A stretch of DNA of 64,000 bases. Source: Afifella aestuarii (lineage in GTDB: Bacteria > Pseudomonadota > Alphaproteobacteria > Rhizobiales > Afifellaceae). The translations under genes were made by a program, and so were the position numbers. Shown in pieces: positions 9,751 to 17,895 of this stretch. The stretch covers positions 1,660,501 to 1,724,500 of the forward strand of contig NZ_SAUF01000001.1 in assembly GCF_004023665.1 (NCBI RefSeq). The letters run 5' to 3'. Numbering within the stretch: position 1 is the stretch's first letter; each line of letters opens with the position of its first letter. The notes beneath the pieces are model-generated. The model saw only the letters and a list, made by a program, of their open reading frames with translations. It had not been told where the DNA came from and ran no database searches.

Positions 9751-10800
9751 TCATTCGTTAACCCTACGAGCATTTCGTGGGGATGTTGCCACGACCTCCT
9801 GGCGGGAGGCGGAAAACGAAATCAGATCGCCCGCCAGATCCTTGAGGCGGGGCCGCGGCTGCGCCACGAAGGGCACCGGCCGACAAACGTCGAGTGCGGA
9901 CAGACCGATGCGGGCCGTCATGAGCCCGTTGACGACACCTTCTCCGAGCCGGGCGGAGAGGCGCGCTGCAAGCCCCTGGCCCACCACCTGCTGGAGGAGC
10001 GTGTCGCCGATGGCGATCGTCCCCGTCACCGCGAGGTGACTGACGACGGCGCCCGTCAGGCGCATCAAGCCGATCACACCGGGTCGGCCGCCGTAAATGG
10101 CGGCGACGCGGCGAATGAGGCTGAGGCAGGCGATCAACACATAGGCGACGTCGATGAGGGCACGAGGGCTGACGGCCGTGACCACGGAGACGCGCTGAGA
10201 CGCGCTCGAGATCGCCTGCTTGGCACGCTGGTCGAGGGTTGCGACGAGGTCGCGCTCGGCTAGGCGAATTAGGTCGGAGCCATCCATGACCGCGCCGAGA
10301 TGCTCCTTGAGCTGTCGGCGACCCTGCGCCGTATCTGCCCGGTCGGCATATTGATGGATCAGCTCTTTAACGACTTTGCGCGCCTTGTCGGGATCGTTCT
10401 CCTCGTACGCGGCGTCTGCCGTCAGGCGCAGGCGGGCGATCGCCTTGAGGCGCGCGAGCCCCAGGATTTCCCGGCCGATGATGGCGCCGAGCGCGAGAAG
10501 AAAGAGACCGAGGCAGGCAAGGCCGACCCAGCCGAGCCAGTCGGCGCGCGTGAAAAGACTGCGAATGAGATCGTCGATGGCAATGCCGATGGCAAGCGAC
10601 AGAAGCGCGCCAGCCGCGGCGACTGCGAGCCGCCCCCAGCGGATGCCGTTCTTTTTCGGCTCGATGATGGTCGAGACGGCCCGGTCTGCATCCGTTTCCT
10701 CGGGATCGAGCTCTTCCCAGACCTCCTCTTCGATCTCGGCTTCCCCGGGTTCGTCTAGGCGGAAGGCTTCCGGGGCGCGGCGGGTCTCCGAGGCGGTCAT
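9751..10800 (-). CDS. YcjF/DUF697 (TIGR01620) family inner-membrane protein
   Basis: 349 residues. The acidic N-terminus (EIEEEVWEELDPEE) is followed by two adjacent TM segments at about 57-80 and 88-112, then a cytoplasmic helical DUF697 domain with a further hydrophobic stretch (RALIDVAYVLIACLSLI). ATG 10800 overlaps the ycjX stop (ATGA, 10797-10800). Known: YcjF accompanies the GTPase-like YcjX in many Proteobacteria and is tied to the Psp envelope-stress regulon in enterobacteria. No psp genes are visible here. Confidence 0.9.
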   Translation of the reverse strand: MTASETRRAPEAFRLDEPGEAEIEEEVWEELDPEETDADRAVSTIIEPKKNGIRWGRLAVAAAGALLSLAIGIAIDDLIRSLFTRADWLGWVGLACLGLFLLALGAIIGREILGLARLKAIARLRLTADAAYEENDPDKARKVVKELIHQYADRADTAQGRRQLKEHLGAVMDGSDLIRLAERDLVATLDQRAKQAISSASQRVSVVTAVSPRALIDVAYVLIACLSLIRRVAAIYGGRPGVIGLMRLTGAVVSHLAVTGTIAIGDTLLQQVVGQGLAARLSARLGEGVVNGLMTARIGLSALDVCRPVPFVAQPRPRLKDLAGDLISFSASRQEVVATSPRNARRVNE

Positions 10801-12293
10801 TGCAGCCGGTCTCCGACAAGAAATTGCAGGGCCTGATCGAGGCGTATGTGCGGCAGTGAGAGTTTCAGGCCGGTTTCACTCCGCTCCACCCGGGGCGGGC
10901 GGAAGCGCAGATAGCGTAGCGCCAGCGTGTCGTCGTGGGCTTCCTCTGCAAGGTCCCTCGGCTTCGACTGGAACTGCCGGGCGGCTTCGAAGATCGATTC
11001 CGGATCTTTCGGCAAGTCCCCGGGAAACAAGGCGATTTCGCTTGCGCCGTCATAGACTTCGCCCGCGACCTCTTCACCTTCGAGCGGGACTCCGGCGATT
11101 GCTGGAAGCTTGCGTCCGCCACGGGTTACCGTCACCTCGCGGGTGGCGCGAACTGCCGCCATCGGCATGACGCTGACCTCGGCACCGGCAAATTCCGCGC
11201 GTTTTGCTGCCTTCTCAGTCAGGCGTGCGAGCAGGGCGCCGAGATTGTCGTGATCGGAGCGATGGACATGATCGGCCTTCGTCGCCGCAAACAGGATCTT
11301 GTCGATCCGGCGGCTCAAGATCGATGTCAGCCAACTCGCGCGACCCGGCCGGAAGCAGGCGAGGACGTCCGCCAGCGCCTGTTCGAGGTCGCGCAAGGCC
11401 GCTGGACCCGCGTTGAGCGCGGCCAGCATGTCGACAAGCACGATCTGCCGGTCGAGTCTCGCAAAATGGTTGCGGAAGAACGGCTTCACCACATGCGTCC
11501 GGTAGGATTCATAACGACGCGCCATCATGGCGGCGAGGCTGTCCTGCAGCGGCTCGCGGTCGGGCGAAATATCGAGCGGCGAAAAGGTGAGGGCGGGCGA
11601 ACCTTCAAGGTCGCCGGGCATCAAAAAGCGACCGGGTGGCAGCATCGAAAGCGCATATTCGTCGGCTCGGGCTGCGCGCAGATACGAGGTGAAGGCGCCG
11701 GCGAGCTCCTGCGCCTTCAATTCATCGGCCGGCGCGTCGGGATCGACGCCCTGCAGACGGTGATGCCATTCGGACGCGAGCTCCTGGCGATGCGGTTCGC
11801 GTGACATGGCGACAGCCTCGGCCGACCATTCGCCGTAACTTTTGTTGAGAAGAGCGAGATCGAGAAGCCATTCGCCCGGATAATCGACGATGTCGAGATC
11901 GAGCCGGCCCGGCCCGAAGGTCCGTTTCCAGGTGCTCGCCGATTCGTATTCCAGGGTGACGCGCAATTCGCTGATGCGTCTCGTCGAGCGCGGCCAGATG
12001 CGGGCATCGACCAGATTGCGCACATGCGATTCGTAATCGAAACGCGGGACGGCGTCGTCGGGCTGCGGCTGCAGCTTGGCTCCGGCGAGCCTGCCAGAGG
12101 CGTAGGCGTCGAAGAGCGGAAGCCGGCCGCCATGGATGAGATTGTGAACGAGTGCGGTGATGAAGACTGTCTTGCCGGCGCGCGACAGGCCGGTGACGCC
12201 GAGCCTCAGGGTCGACGGGCCGCCGAGCACGCCTTCAAGGAGATTGTCGAACGCGTATCTGGCTTCGTCGGCGAGGGTGATGATGGATGCCAC
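10797..12293 (-). CDS. YcjX family P-loop NTPase
   Basis: 498 residues, starting at GTG 12293. The Walker A motif GLSRAGKT is at residues 35-42, followed by TALVHNLIHGG; DIVDYPGEWLLDL supplies the Walker-B-like segment. Length and sequence fit the YcjX (DUF463) family of predicted GTP/ATPases. It is translationally coupled to YcjF by a four-base overlap, so the two probably act together at the inner membrane. The cellular role is not settled; an envelope-stress function is inferred from other bacteria. Confidence 0.9.
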   Translation of the reverse strand: MASIITLADEARYAFDNLLEGVLGGPSTLRLGVTGLSRAGKTVFITALVHNLIHGGRLPLFDAYASGRLAGAKLQPQPDDAVPRFDYESHVRNLVDARIWPRSTRRISELRVTLEYESASTWKRTFGPGRLDLDIVDYPGEWLLDLALLNKSYGEWSAEAVAMSREPHRQELASEWHHRLQGVDPDAPADELKAQELAGAFTSYLRAARADEYALSMLPPGRFLMPGDLEGSPALTFSPLDISPDREPLQDSLAAMMARRYESYRTHVVKPFFRNHFARLDRQIVLVDMLAALNAGPAALRDLEQALADVLACFRPGRASWLTSILSRRIDKILFAATKADHVHRSDHDNLGALLARLTEKAAKRAEFAGAEVSVMPMAAVRATREVTVTRGGRKLPAIAGVPLEGEEVAGEVYDGASEIALFPGDLPKDPESIFEAARQFQSKPRDLAEEAHDDTLALRYLRFRPPRVERSETGLKLSLPHIRLDQALQFLVGDRLQ

Positions 12294-12358
12294 TGAGGTT
12301 CAGGCTCGTTTTGCGCGCTTTATATGGGCAGAGGCGGTCGCTGGTGCAAAGCGTGCCG

Positions 12359-12877
12359 TCACGACGTCAGATCGGCTGGCCGGACATATCCCGTCAGGCG
12401 TCCTGAGCCCGTCTTCAGCTCCGCCCAGGGCGCGTCGAATTCCAGGATCGAGAGCGTGCCGCTCGGATATTTTACCGCAAGACGCGCCATGTCGTGTGAG
12501 GCCCCATCTCCTGAAAGGCTCAAGGCCGCTTCATACGTCATCGGGTTGTGTCCGACGAGGAGACAGCACTCGGCCTTGCCCGCCTCGTCTCGGAGCACCG
12601 TCTGATAGTCGCCACCGTTCTCTTCATAGAGCATTTCTGGAAAACGCACGTCTTCCGGAAGCTGCAGGCTTTTGGCGACGAGTTCGAGCGTTTCGCGGGT
12701 GCGCTTGGACGGTGAGCAAAGCACCAGATCAGGCGCCAAACCCTCCGCAGCCATAAAGGCGCCCATCGCCTCGGCGGCTTCGCGGCCACGCGCATTGAGC
12801 GGGCGCTCGAAGTCCGTGCGGGCGCCGGAATGCCAATCCGATTTGGCGTGACGTAGGAGGAGCAATTTCGGCATCAT
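12359..12877 (-). CDS. SixA-type histidine phosphatase (phosphoglycerate mutase-like fold)
   Basis: 172 residues. The N-terminal phosphohistidine motif LLRHAKS carries the nucleophilic His, with DFERPLNARG downstream and the second catalytic His in VGHNPMTYE. Known: SixA removes phosphate from Hpt-domain histidines or from the nitrogen-PTS protein NPr. Inferred: it could modulate a phosphorelay, possibly one served by the Hpt protein at 5925, but no direct evidence connects them. Confidence 0.88.
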   Translation of the reverse strand: MMPKLLLLRHAKSDWHSGARTDFERPLNARGREAAEAMGAFMAAEGLAPDLVLCSPSKRTRETLELVAKSLQLPEDVRFPEMLYEENGGDYQTVLRDEAGKAECCLLVGHNPMTYEAALSLSGDGASHDMARLAVKYPSGTLSILEFDAPWAELKTGSGRLTGYVRPADLTS

Positions 12878-12936
12878 TGCGACTTAGACGAAACGCGGAG
12901 GCAGGGGCAAGCTTCACCTCGTTCATGATGCGGCGT

Positions 12937-13824
12937 CTATTGTCGCGCAGCCGCAGTTTCGCTTGCGTCCGTATCTGGCGCATCCGTGACGAGATGGTAG
13001 TCGGCGAGCTCTTCCAGAGTGAAGAGATAGAGCTGGTTCTTCGGCGTTTCCATGGCGTGGATCCAGACGCGCGGGTCGACGCCGAAATCGATCAAGAGGG
13101 CTTGGGCTTCGGCGGAAACCCGCTGTGCCTGATCGAAGCCATCAGAGAGTGAACCGAGCGCATCTGCGCCCTTCATCGCGTAGATCTGATGAACGCCGAT
13201 CCAGGCCTTCTTGCCGGCATGGCGTTCAACGCCTGACGCGAAAACGAGGGGGCAGGAGGAGGCGCAATACCCCTCTGCTGCGATCCGGGTGTTGAATTCA
13301 TGCTCGCGGATCTGGCGGGCCATCGACATGGCGTCGGCGACCGACCCGCCCGGCGAGTGAAGCAAGACCTCTGTCCCTGCGGCGAACTCATTGTCCTGGA
13401 GGAAGCGCTCGAATTCTCCGGCACTGCCGGGAACGATCGTGCCTTCCATGGAGATCGTCTCGTCATTGAGTGCGCGGAAGCGAACCGGTTCGGCCTCCTC
13501 GAAACTGCGGGGAGGTTGCCGCCTTGGTGCGCCGTCGCGATCGGGGGAGACCGGCCGCGTCTGAGGCAGATAGGGGCGGACCTGATCGCCGGGGGCGGGC
13601 CGCGGCATGGTGACCGGCTCTCTCGCCGGATTGACGAAAGGATCGGCACGACGTTCGTCGACGATAGATTTCAGATCGAAGCCGACCATTGCCACGGAAA
13701 GTGCCACGAGGCCGAAGAAAACGCCTTTGAGGATCGTGCCTTCCGGCAATTGCCGGAGGCGTTCTGTAAAACCGGTCTCGGGCGCCACGGCTTCCCCGGC
13801 GTTCGAGGGCTCAGGAGCTGACAT
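12937..13824 (-). CDS. Membrane-anchored ClpP-like serine protease (COG3904 type)
   Basis: 295 residues. One TM helix at about 31-50, a Pro/Arg-rich linker (60-110), then a ClpP-fold domain. Oxyanion loop SPGGS is at 157-161, a candidate nucleophile Ser at 189-190 in YCASSCP, and a candidate catalytic His at 212 in WIGVHQ, aligning with the MIHQ of ClpP. The third catalytic acid is unclear. Its start overlaps the 3' end of the next upstream gene by 14 bases (13811-13824), so the two are co-translated. The anchor suggests the protease domain faces the periplasm. Substrate unknown. Confidence 0.82.
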   Translation of the reverse strand: MSAPEPSNAGEAVAPETGFTERLRQLPEGTILKGVFFGLVALSVAMVGFDLKSIVDERRADPFVNPAREPVTMPRPAPGDQVRPYLPQTRPVSPDRDGAPRRQPPRSFEEAEPVRFRALNDETISMEGTIVPGSAGEFERFLQDNEFAAGTEVLLHSPGGSVADAMSMARQIREHEFNTRIAAEGYCASSCPLVFASGVERHAGKKAWIGVHQIYAMKGADALGSLSDGFDQAQRVSAEAQALLIDFGVDPRVWIHAMETPKNQLYLFTLEELADYHLVTDAPDTDASETAAARQ

Positions 13825-15145
13825 TGCCGTGGCCGCCGTGCTGCGAGGGTGCTCCGCCTTTCGGTGTCAAAGTGGTGATGTTGCGTGGCTCCGTCGTCTC
13901 GGGGTCGCGGGCGGCTGAGGCGGTCGCTTCCGCCGGTGCCAAAACGGCCGGCTCGGCCGCTCGGGCGGGGTCGGCGGCACGCATGCGCTCGTAAAGCCGC
14001 ATGGCCACGAGCATGTCTCCGGCCGTCATGGCGTGTTCGTCGACGTCGGGATCTTCGTGATGGCGGATTGCGCCATGTACCGCGACCAGCATCAGAACGA
14101 GGACGGCCGGCAGAAGGTCGATGGAGATCGCGCCCGCCCAGGAGGGCAGGAAGTCGCTCGCGTAAAGCAGGACCGCTTCAGGCGTCGATAAAGGCACGAA
14201 ACGCTTCGGCTGGACGGGCGGCTCGGAGAGGATGTTGTCGGCCGCCGTGGCGAGCGCCGCCGATTGCGCCTGTACGGCCTGTGCCACATTGCCGACGACC
14301 GCCGTCTGGCGCTGGCGAAGGTCCGCATCATCGCCGTCGGCCACGGGGGCGATGAAAGACAGCGACAGATCCTCTGCAGCCCGTTTCACGGCGGGGGCGA
14401 CCGAGGTCTGCTGCAAAGATGCGATGACGCCGGCCAGCGACACCGCCTCTTCGGCGAAGGAGTTCGCCCGCGGATCGATCGGTCCGGAGGCCGAGACAAG
14501 GCGGCGCATTGAGGCGAGGTGCTCGCTGCCCTGATCGAACAGGCTTTTGACGCGTTCGCGCGACGCCGCCACCTCATCGGCAAGACCGCGCAGTTGCTGC
14601 GACATCTGGTTGAGGAGCTGCACCACCGTTCCTGACCCTGAGGTGCCGGTGAGCGCGCCGGATGAACGCTCTTCATCGGCAAGGCGCGAGAACCTTTCGG
14701 CGGCCATCTGGATGTCGGGCAGAAGCGATTGAGCCGCGAGCGCATTGTTGTGCGCTGCGTCGAGATCCTGCGTGTAATCCTCCACCGTGTTCGCGAGGTG
14801 CTGTTCCAGCGCCGCAGAACCTGCGAGGGCCGCTGCGTTCAGCCAGGACGACATGGCGACGATCATGATCGAGCCGATGCCCATTGCCGCCCATAAAGCC
14901 CGCCGCCCGCCGCGTTCTCGCATGAGAGGCAGGAAGCGCATGAGATAGGTCCAGAAGGCATAGATGCCGACGGAGACCGCCGCCGAATAGATGATCGCCC
15001 CGAAGAAGACGATCGAGGCGGAGCCGTCCAGGAGCCCGCGCACGCCCAGATAGGTGTAGACGCCTGAGGCCAGCGCCAGGACGGCGAGGGTGACCTTGGT
15101 GGTGAGTTCGAGGCGGTCGATGCTTTCGCGTAGAGCTCGCGCCAT
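13811..15145 (-). CDS. Polytopic membrane protein with long helical domain, coupled to the ClpP-like protease
   Basis: 444 residues from ATG 15145, with AAGGGGAAG upstream; the same frame runs open to 16267 but that part is antisense to the DAO oxidoreductase. Three N-terminal hydrophobic segments (about 17-38, 42-75, 80-108) precede roughly 220 residues of soluble helical sequence. A further TM (LLPAVLVLMLVAVHGAI) follows, then an acidic and Ala-rich tail ending in HGGHG. I recognise no named family. The overlap with the ClpP-like gene suggests a complex, for example a substrate receptor or scaffold for that protease; this is inference. Confidence 0.75.
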   Translation of the reverse strand: MARALRESIDRLELTTKVTLAVLALASGVYTYLGVRGLLDGSASIVFFGAIIYSAAVSVGIYAFWTYLMRFLPLMRERGGRRALWAAMGIGSIMIVAMSSWLNAAALAGSAALEQHLANTVEDYTQDLDAAHNNALAAQSLLPDIQMAAERFSRLADEERSSGALTGTSGSGTVVQLLNQMSQQLRGLADEVAASRERVKSLFDQGSEHLASMRRLVSASGPIDPRANSFAEEAVSLAGVIASLQQTSVAPAVKRAAEDLSLSFIAPVADGDDADLRQRQTAVVGNVAQAVQAQSAALATAADNILSEPPVQPKRFVPLSTPEAVLLYASDFLPSWAGAISIDLLPAVLVLMLVAVHGAIRHHEDPDVDEHAMTAGDMLVAMRLYERMRAADPARAAEPAVLAPAEATASAARDPETTEPRNITTLTPKGGAPSQHGGHGNVSS

Positions 15146-15439
15146 GCGGCTTCCCCTTTGTCGCAAAATAGACGGTGCCGCATATTCCGGCCGAGGGGCC
15201 CGTGCGACGCGAACGAAACGTGTTCTGTGGCTGCGGTTTATCTGGGGCCGAAGAGGATCGGCTTCCAGAGCTGGTGGAGCAAACGCTCCATCGGCCGCCT
15301 CCAGCGCATTCGCCGCAAGCTTTCGATTTGCCAGGCAGGGGGTTGCGGCAGTAGGAGCTGCCTTAAAAGGACGCAACGCTGCTGGCTGCCGCGCAAAGAG
15401 GCAATCCAGGCCGATGGCGCCAGCGGCAGGTGAGGTGAG

Positions 15440-16777
15440 ATGATGACGATCGGTGCCCAACCGCATGCTGAGAGCTGGTACGCCAGCAAGGAAGAAGGTC
15501 CGGTCTTCCCGGTCCTGGAAGGAGAAGAGGACGTCGAGACCGTGGTCGTCGGCGGCGGTCTTGCGGGCATCACCACGGCGTTTTGCCTTGCGCGTATGGG
15601 CAAGAGCGTTGCTCTTCTGGAGGCGAACCGGGTCGGCTGGGGTGCCTCCGGCCGCAATGGCGGCTTCGTCTCGCCAGGCTATGCCCAGTCGATCTTCGCC
15701 GTGGAAGCCAAGCTCGGTCTTCCGAAAGCCAGAGCGCTGTTCAATATGGGGCGGGCGGGCACGCAGTTCGTGGCGGAACGCCTCGACGAGTTCGGGCTGC
15801 AGCATCTCGTGGGTGGTCGCGGCTGGCTCAAATGCGTGCGCTATCCGGCTGAAGACGCGCTGAAAGAGCGCGCGGAACGGATGGCGCGTGATTATGGCGT
15901 TCATTACCAGGTGTGGCCGCGCGAAGCGGTGCGCGAGACGCTTCAGACCGACCGTTATTTCGGAGCGCTTCACGATCCGGAACCGTTTCATCTCGACCCG
16001 CTCGCCTACAGCCGCGCGCTTTCTGTCGCCGCAGCCGACAGCGGGGCCAGAATCTACGAGGCGAGCCCGGCGACCGGCCTGTCGCGCGAGAGCGGAGGCT
16101 GGCGCGTCACCACGCCCAAGGGGGCGCTTCGTGCGCGACATGTCGTGCTTGCCGGCAATGCGACGCAGGTCGGCCTCTATCCGCCGCTCGAACACGCCGT
16201 CCTGCCGGTCTCGACCTATGTCGTCACCAGCGAACCTCTGGGCGACCGCCTCGACAAGGCGATCCATTTTTCCGGCTGCATCGGCGATACGCGCCGGTCG
16301 AGCGACTATTACCGAATCGTCGGCTCAGGCGACGATCGCCGTCTCTTGTGGGGCGGACGCATCACCACGGCGCGCAGCGAGCCGAAAGAGCTCGCTTGGA
16401 TGCTGACACGGGACATCTTGTCGATTTATCCCCAGCTCGGCGCCTTCCGCATCGAATACGCCTGGGGTGGCCTCATGGGCTATCAGCGCAACAAAATGCC
16501 GGTCATCGGGCTCCTGGCAGGTGCCCGCGATGCCGGGCTGTGGGGCGTGACGGCATTCGGCGGCCATGGCATGGGGGCGACCGCCACGGGCGGCAACCTC
16601 ATTGCTGCGGCGATTGCCTCAGGCGACGAGAGCTGGCGGGCGTTTGAGCCGTTCCTCCCGGCCTGGATCGACCGTCTCGTCGGCGGCCGCAACATCTTCG
16701 GGCAGGCCGCGACTCAGTTGGTCTATTGGCAGCTGCGCCTGATGGACCGCTGGCAGGAATCCCGGGGCAAATTGTGA
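15440..16777 (+). CDS. FAD-dependent DAO-family oxidoreductase (gamma-glutamylputrescine oxidase-like)
   Basis: 445 residues; ATG 15440, or the ATG one codon later, sits just after GAGGTGAG. FAD-binding GGGLAGITTA is near residues 38-47, and GWGASGRNGGFVSPGYAQ is the second conserved block of PuuB/OrdL-like oxidases. The C-terminal AFGGHGMGATATGGNLIA closes the flavin site. The family oxidises amines or N-substituted amino acids to imines, producing hydrogen peroxide. No polyamine genes are adjacent, so substrate is not assigned. It is divergent from the membrane protein gene at 15145. Confidence 0.88.
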   Translation: MMTIGAQPHAESWYASKEEGPVFPVLEGEEDVETVVVGGGLAGITTAFCLARMGKSVALLEANRVGWGASGRNGGFVSPGYAQSIFAVEAKLGLPKARALFNMGRAGTQFVAERLDEFGLQHLVGGRGWLKCVRYPAEDALKERAERMARDYGVHYQVWPREAVRETLQTDRYFGALHDPEPFHLDPLAYSRALSVAAADSGARIYEASPATGLSRESGGWRVTTPKGALRARHVVLAGNATQVGLYPPLEHAVLPVSTYVVTSEPLGDRLDKAIHFSGCIGDTRRSSDYYRIVGSGDDRRLLWGGRITTARSEPKELAWMLTRDILSIYPQLGAFRIEYAWGGLMGYQRNKMPVIGLLAGARDAGLWGVTAFGGHGMGATATGGNLIAAAIASGDESWRAFEPFLPAWIDRLVGGRNIFGQAATQLVYWQLRLMDRWQESRGKL

Positions 16778-16782
16778 GAATG

Positions 16783-17202
16783 TCAGGCGGCGCGGGCGTG
16801 CTGACCGGGGATCTTTGGCGGTTGGGTGCGCGCCAGCCTTTCGGACTGGGGCGGGAGGCTCTTTTTCCCGGCAGACGGCTGCTTGAAGACGAGGCCGGCC
16901 TCCGAACTCAGGCGGGCCGTGGCGAGAGCCGCGAGCTCGACGCGCAGGAGGTTTGCGAAAGCCCGGCGTTGCGCTTCGAGGCGCTCGACTTCGGCCTCGC
17001 TCGTCACCTTGCGCCGTACGGCGTGAAGGGTGGCGATATAGGTTCGCGCCGCCTCATTGAGGGCCGTGCCGTAGGCCTTGGCCGCGAGCTTTCTTCCGGC
17101 TTGCAAGGCCGAGCGCTGCTGCGCGATCGCATCCGTGACCATCGCTTCGGCTACAGCCATGGCGTGCAAATGAGCCGCAGAAGAGTTCGCCTGATTGTTC
17201 AT
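16783..17202 (-). CDS. Small Ala-rich helical protein of unknown function
   Basis: 139 residues, mainly alpha-helical by composition (NNQANSSAAHLHAMAVAEAM, later EAEVERLEAQRRAFANLLR), with a basic C-terminal tail. Helix-rich character recalls small phasin-like or coiled-coil proteins but no motif confirms that. The start lacks a clear ribosome site. A forward-strand frame across the same DNA looks less natural. It is convergent with the oxidoreductase, five bases apart. Confidence 0.5.
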   Translation of the reverse strand: MNNQANSSAAHLHAMAVAEAMVTDAIAQQRSALQAGRKLAAKAYGTALNEAARTYIATLHAVRRKVTSEAEVERLEAQRRAFANLLRVELAALATARLSSEAGLVFKQPSAGKKSLPPQSERLARTQPPKIPGQHARAA

Positions 17203-17355
17203 AAAGGGAGAATGCCGATGACACGGTTAACGTGAGGTTAGCCATGGCCTTTGACCCTACGTCATATCAAAGGTTCATATTCGAACGCTTGCGCGCCAGT
17301 GGTCTTGACCGTATAGGGCACGCCAAGGGCAGACGCGGCACTGCGGGGAAGACCG

Positions 17356-17772
17356 ATGGTGTTGGAGGCAGAGAAAATCTATTCGCCAAGTGAAGATGAG
17401 CCGTTCATGAACGAGCGCCAGCGCGAATATTTCCGTAAGAAGCTGCAGGCTTGGAAAGAGGAGATTCTGGCCGAAAGCCGGGAGACTCTGCAGGCTTTGC
17501 AGCAGGAAAACCAGAATCATCCCGATCTTGCGGATCGGGCGTCGTCGGAGACGGACCGCTCGATCGAGCTTCGTGCCCGCGACCGGCAACGCAAGTTGAT
17601 CGCCAAGATCGATGCTGCGTTGCGGCGAATTGAGGATGGCAGTTACGGATTTTGCGAAGAAACCGGCGAACCGATCAGCCTGAAGCGGCTCGACGCCCGA
17701 CCGATCGCCACTTTGTCGGTCGAAGCGCAGGAACGCCATGAGCGTCGGGAAAGAGTCTACCGCGACGACTGA
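17356..17772 (+). CDS. dksA: RNA polymerase-binding transcription factor DksA
   Basis: 138 residues. A long N-terminal coiled coil has the tip motif D57-L-A-D60-R equivalent to the essential DxxDR tip of E. coli DksA. The C-terminal globular region is YGFCEETGEPISLKRLDARP; only Cys100 remains of the four zinc ligands, as is usual for alphaproteobacterial DksA. It binds the RNA polymerase secondary channel and works with ppGpp. A 14-bp terminator follows. The next genes rightward are fliO-like and cckA, a common Rhizobiales order. Confidence 0.95.
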   Translation: MVLEAEKIYSPSEDEPFMNERQREYFRKKLQAWKEEILAESRETLQALQQENQNHPDLADRASSETDRSIELRARDRQRKLIAKIDAALRRIEDGSYGFCEETGEPISLKRLDARPIATLSVEAQERHERRERVYRDD

Positions 17773-17814
17773 GGTCTGGGCGGAGATGAATTTTCCTTCG
17801 AAGGCTTGAGAATC

Positions 17815-17855
17815 AAACACCCGGCTGAGCGATCAGCCGGGTGTTTACGTTTTGG
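17815..17855 (+). terminator. Strong bidirectional terminator between dksA and the FliO-like gene
   Basis: Perfect 14-bp stem, 17815-17828 with 17833-17846, closed by a GCGA tetraloop. A T-rich run follows on the plus strand, and the AAA at the base gives T residues on the other strand. Confidence 0.88.
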
Positions 17856-17895
17856 ATTGAGCGACAGCGCGGGCACCTTTGCGGGCGCCCAGGGC

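Noticed and set aside
15146-16267. N-terminal 374 codons of the open frame containing the 444-aa membrane protein.
   Set aside because: This portion is antisense to the DAO oxidoreductase and has no family-like sequence; ATG 15145 has a strong ribosome site and starts right before the first TM helix.
16726-17235. Plus-strand open frame of 169 codons.
   Set aside because: It begins inside the oxidoreductase gene in another frame and its composition is less protein-like than the minus-strand frame at 16783-17202.
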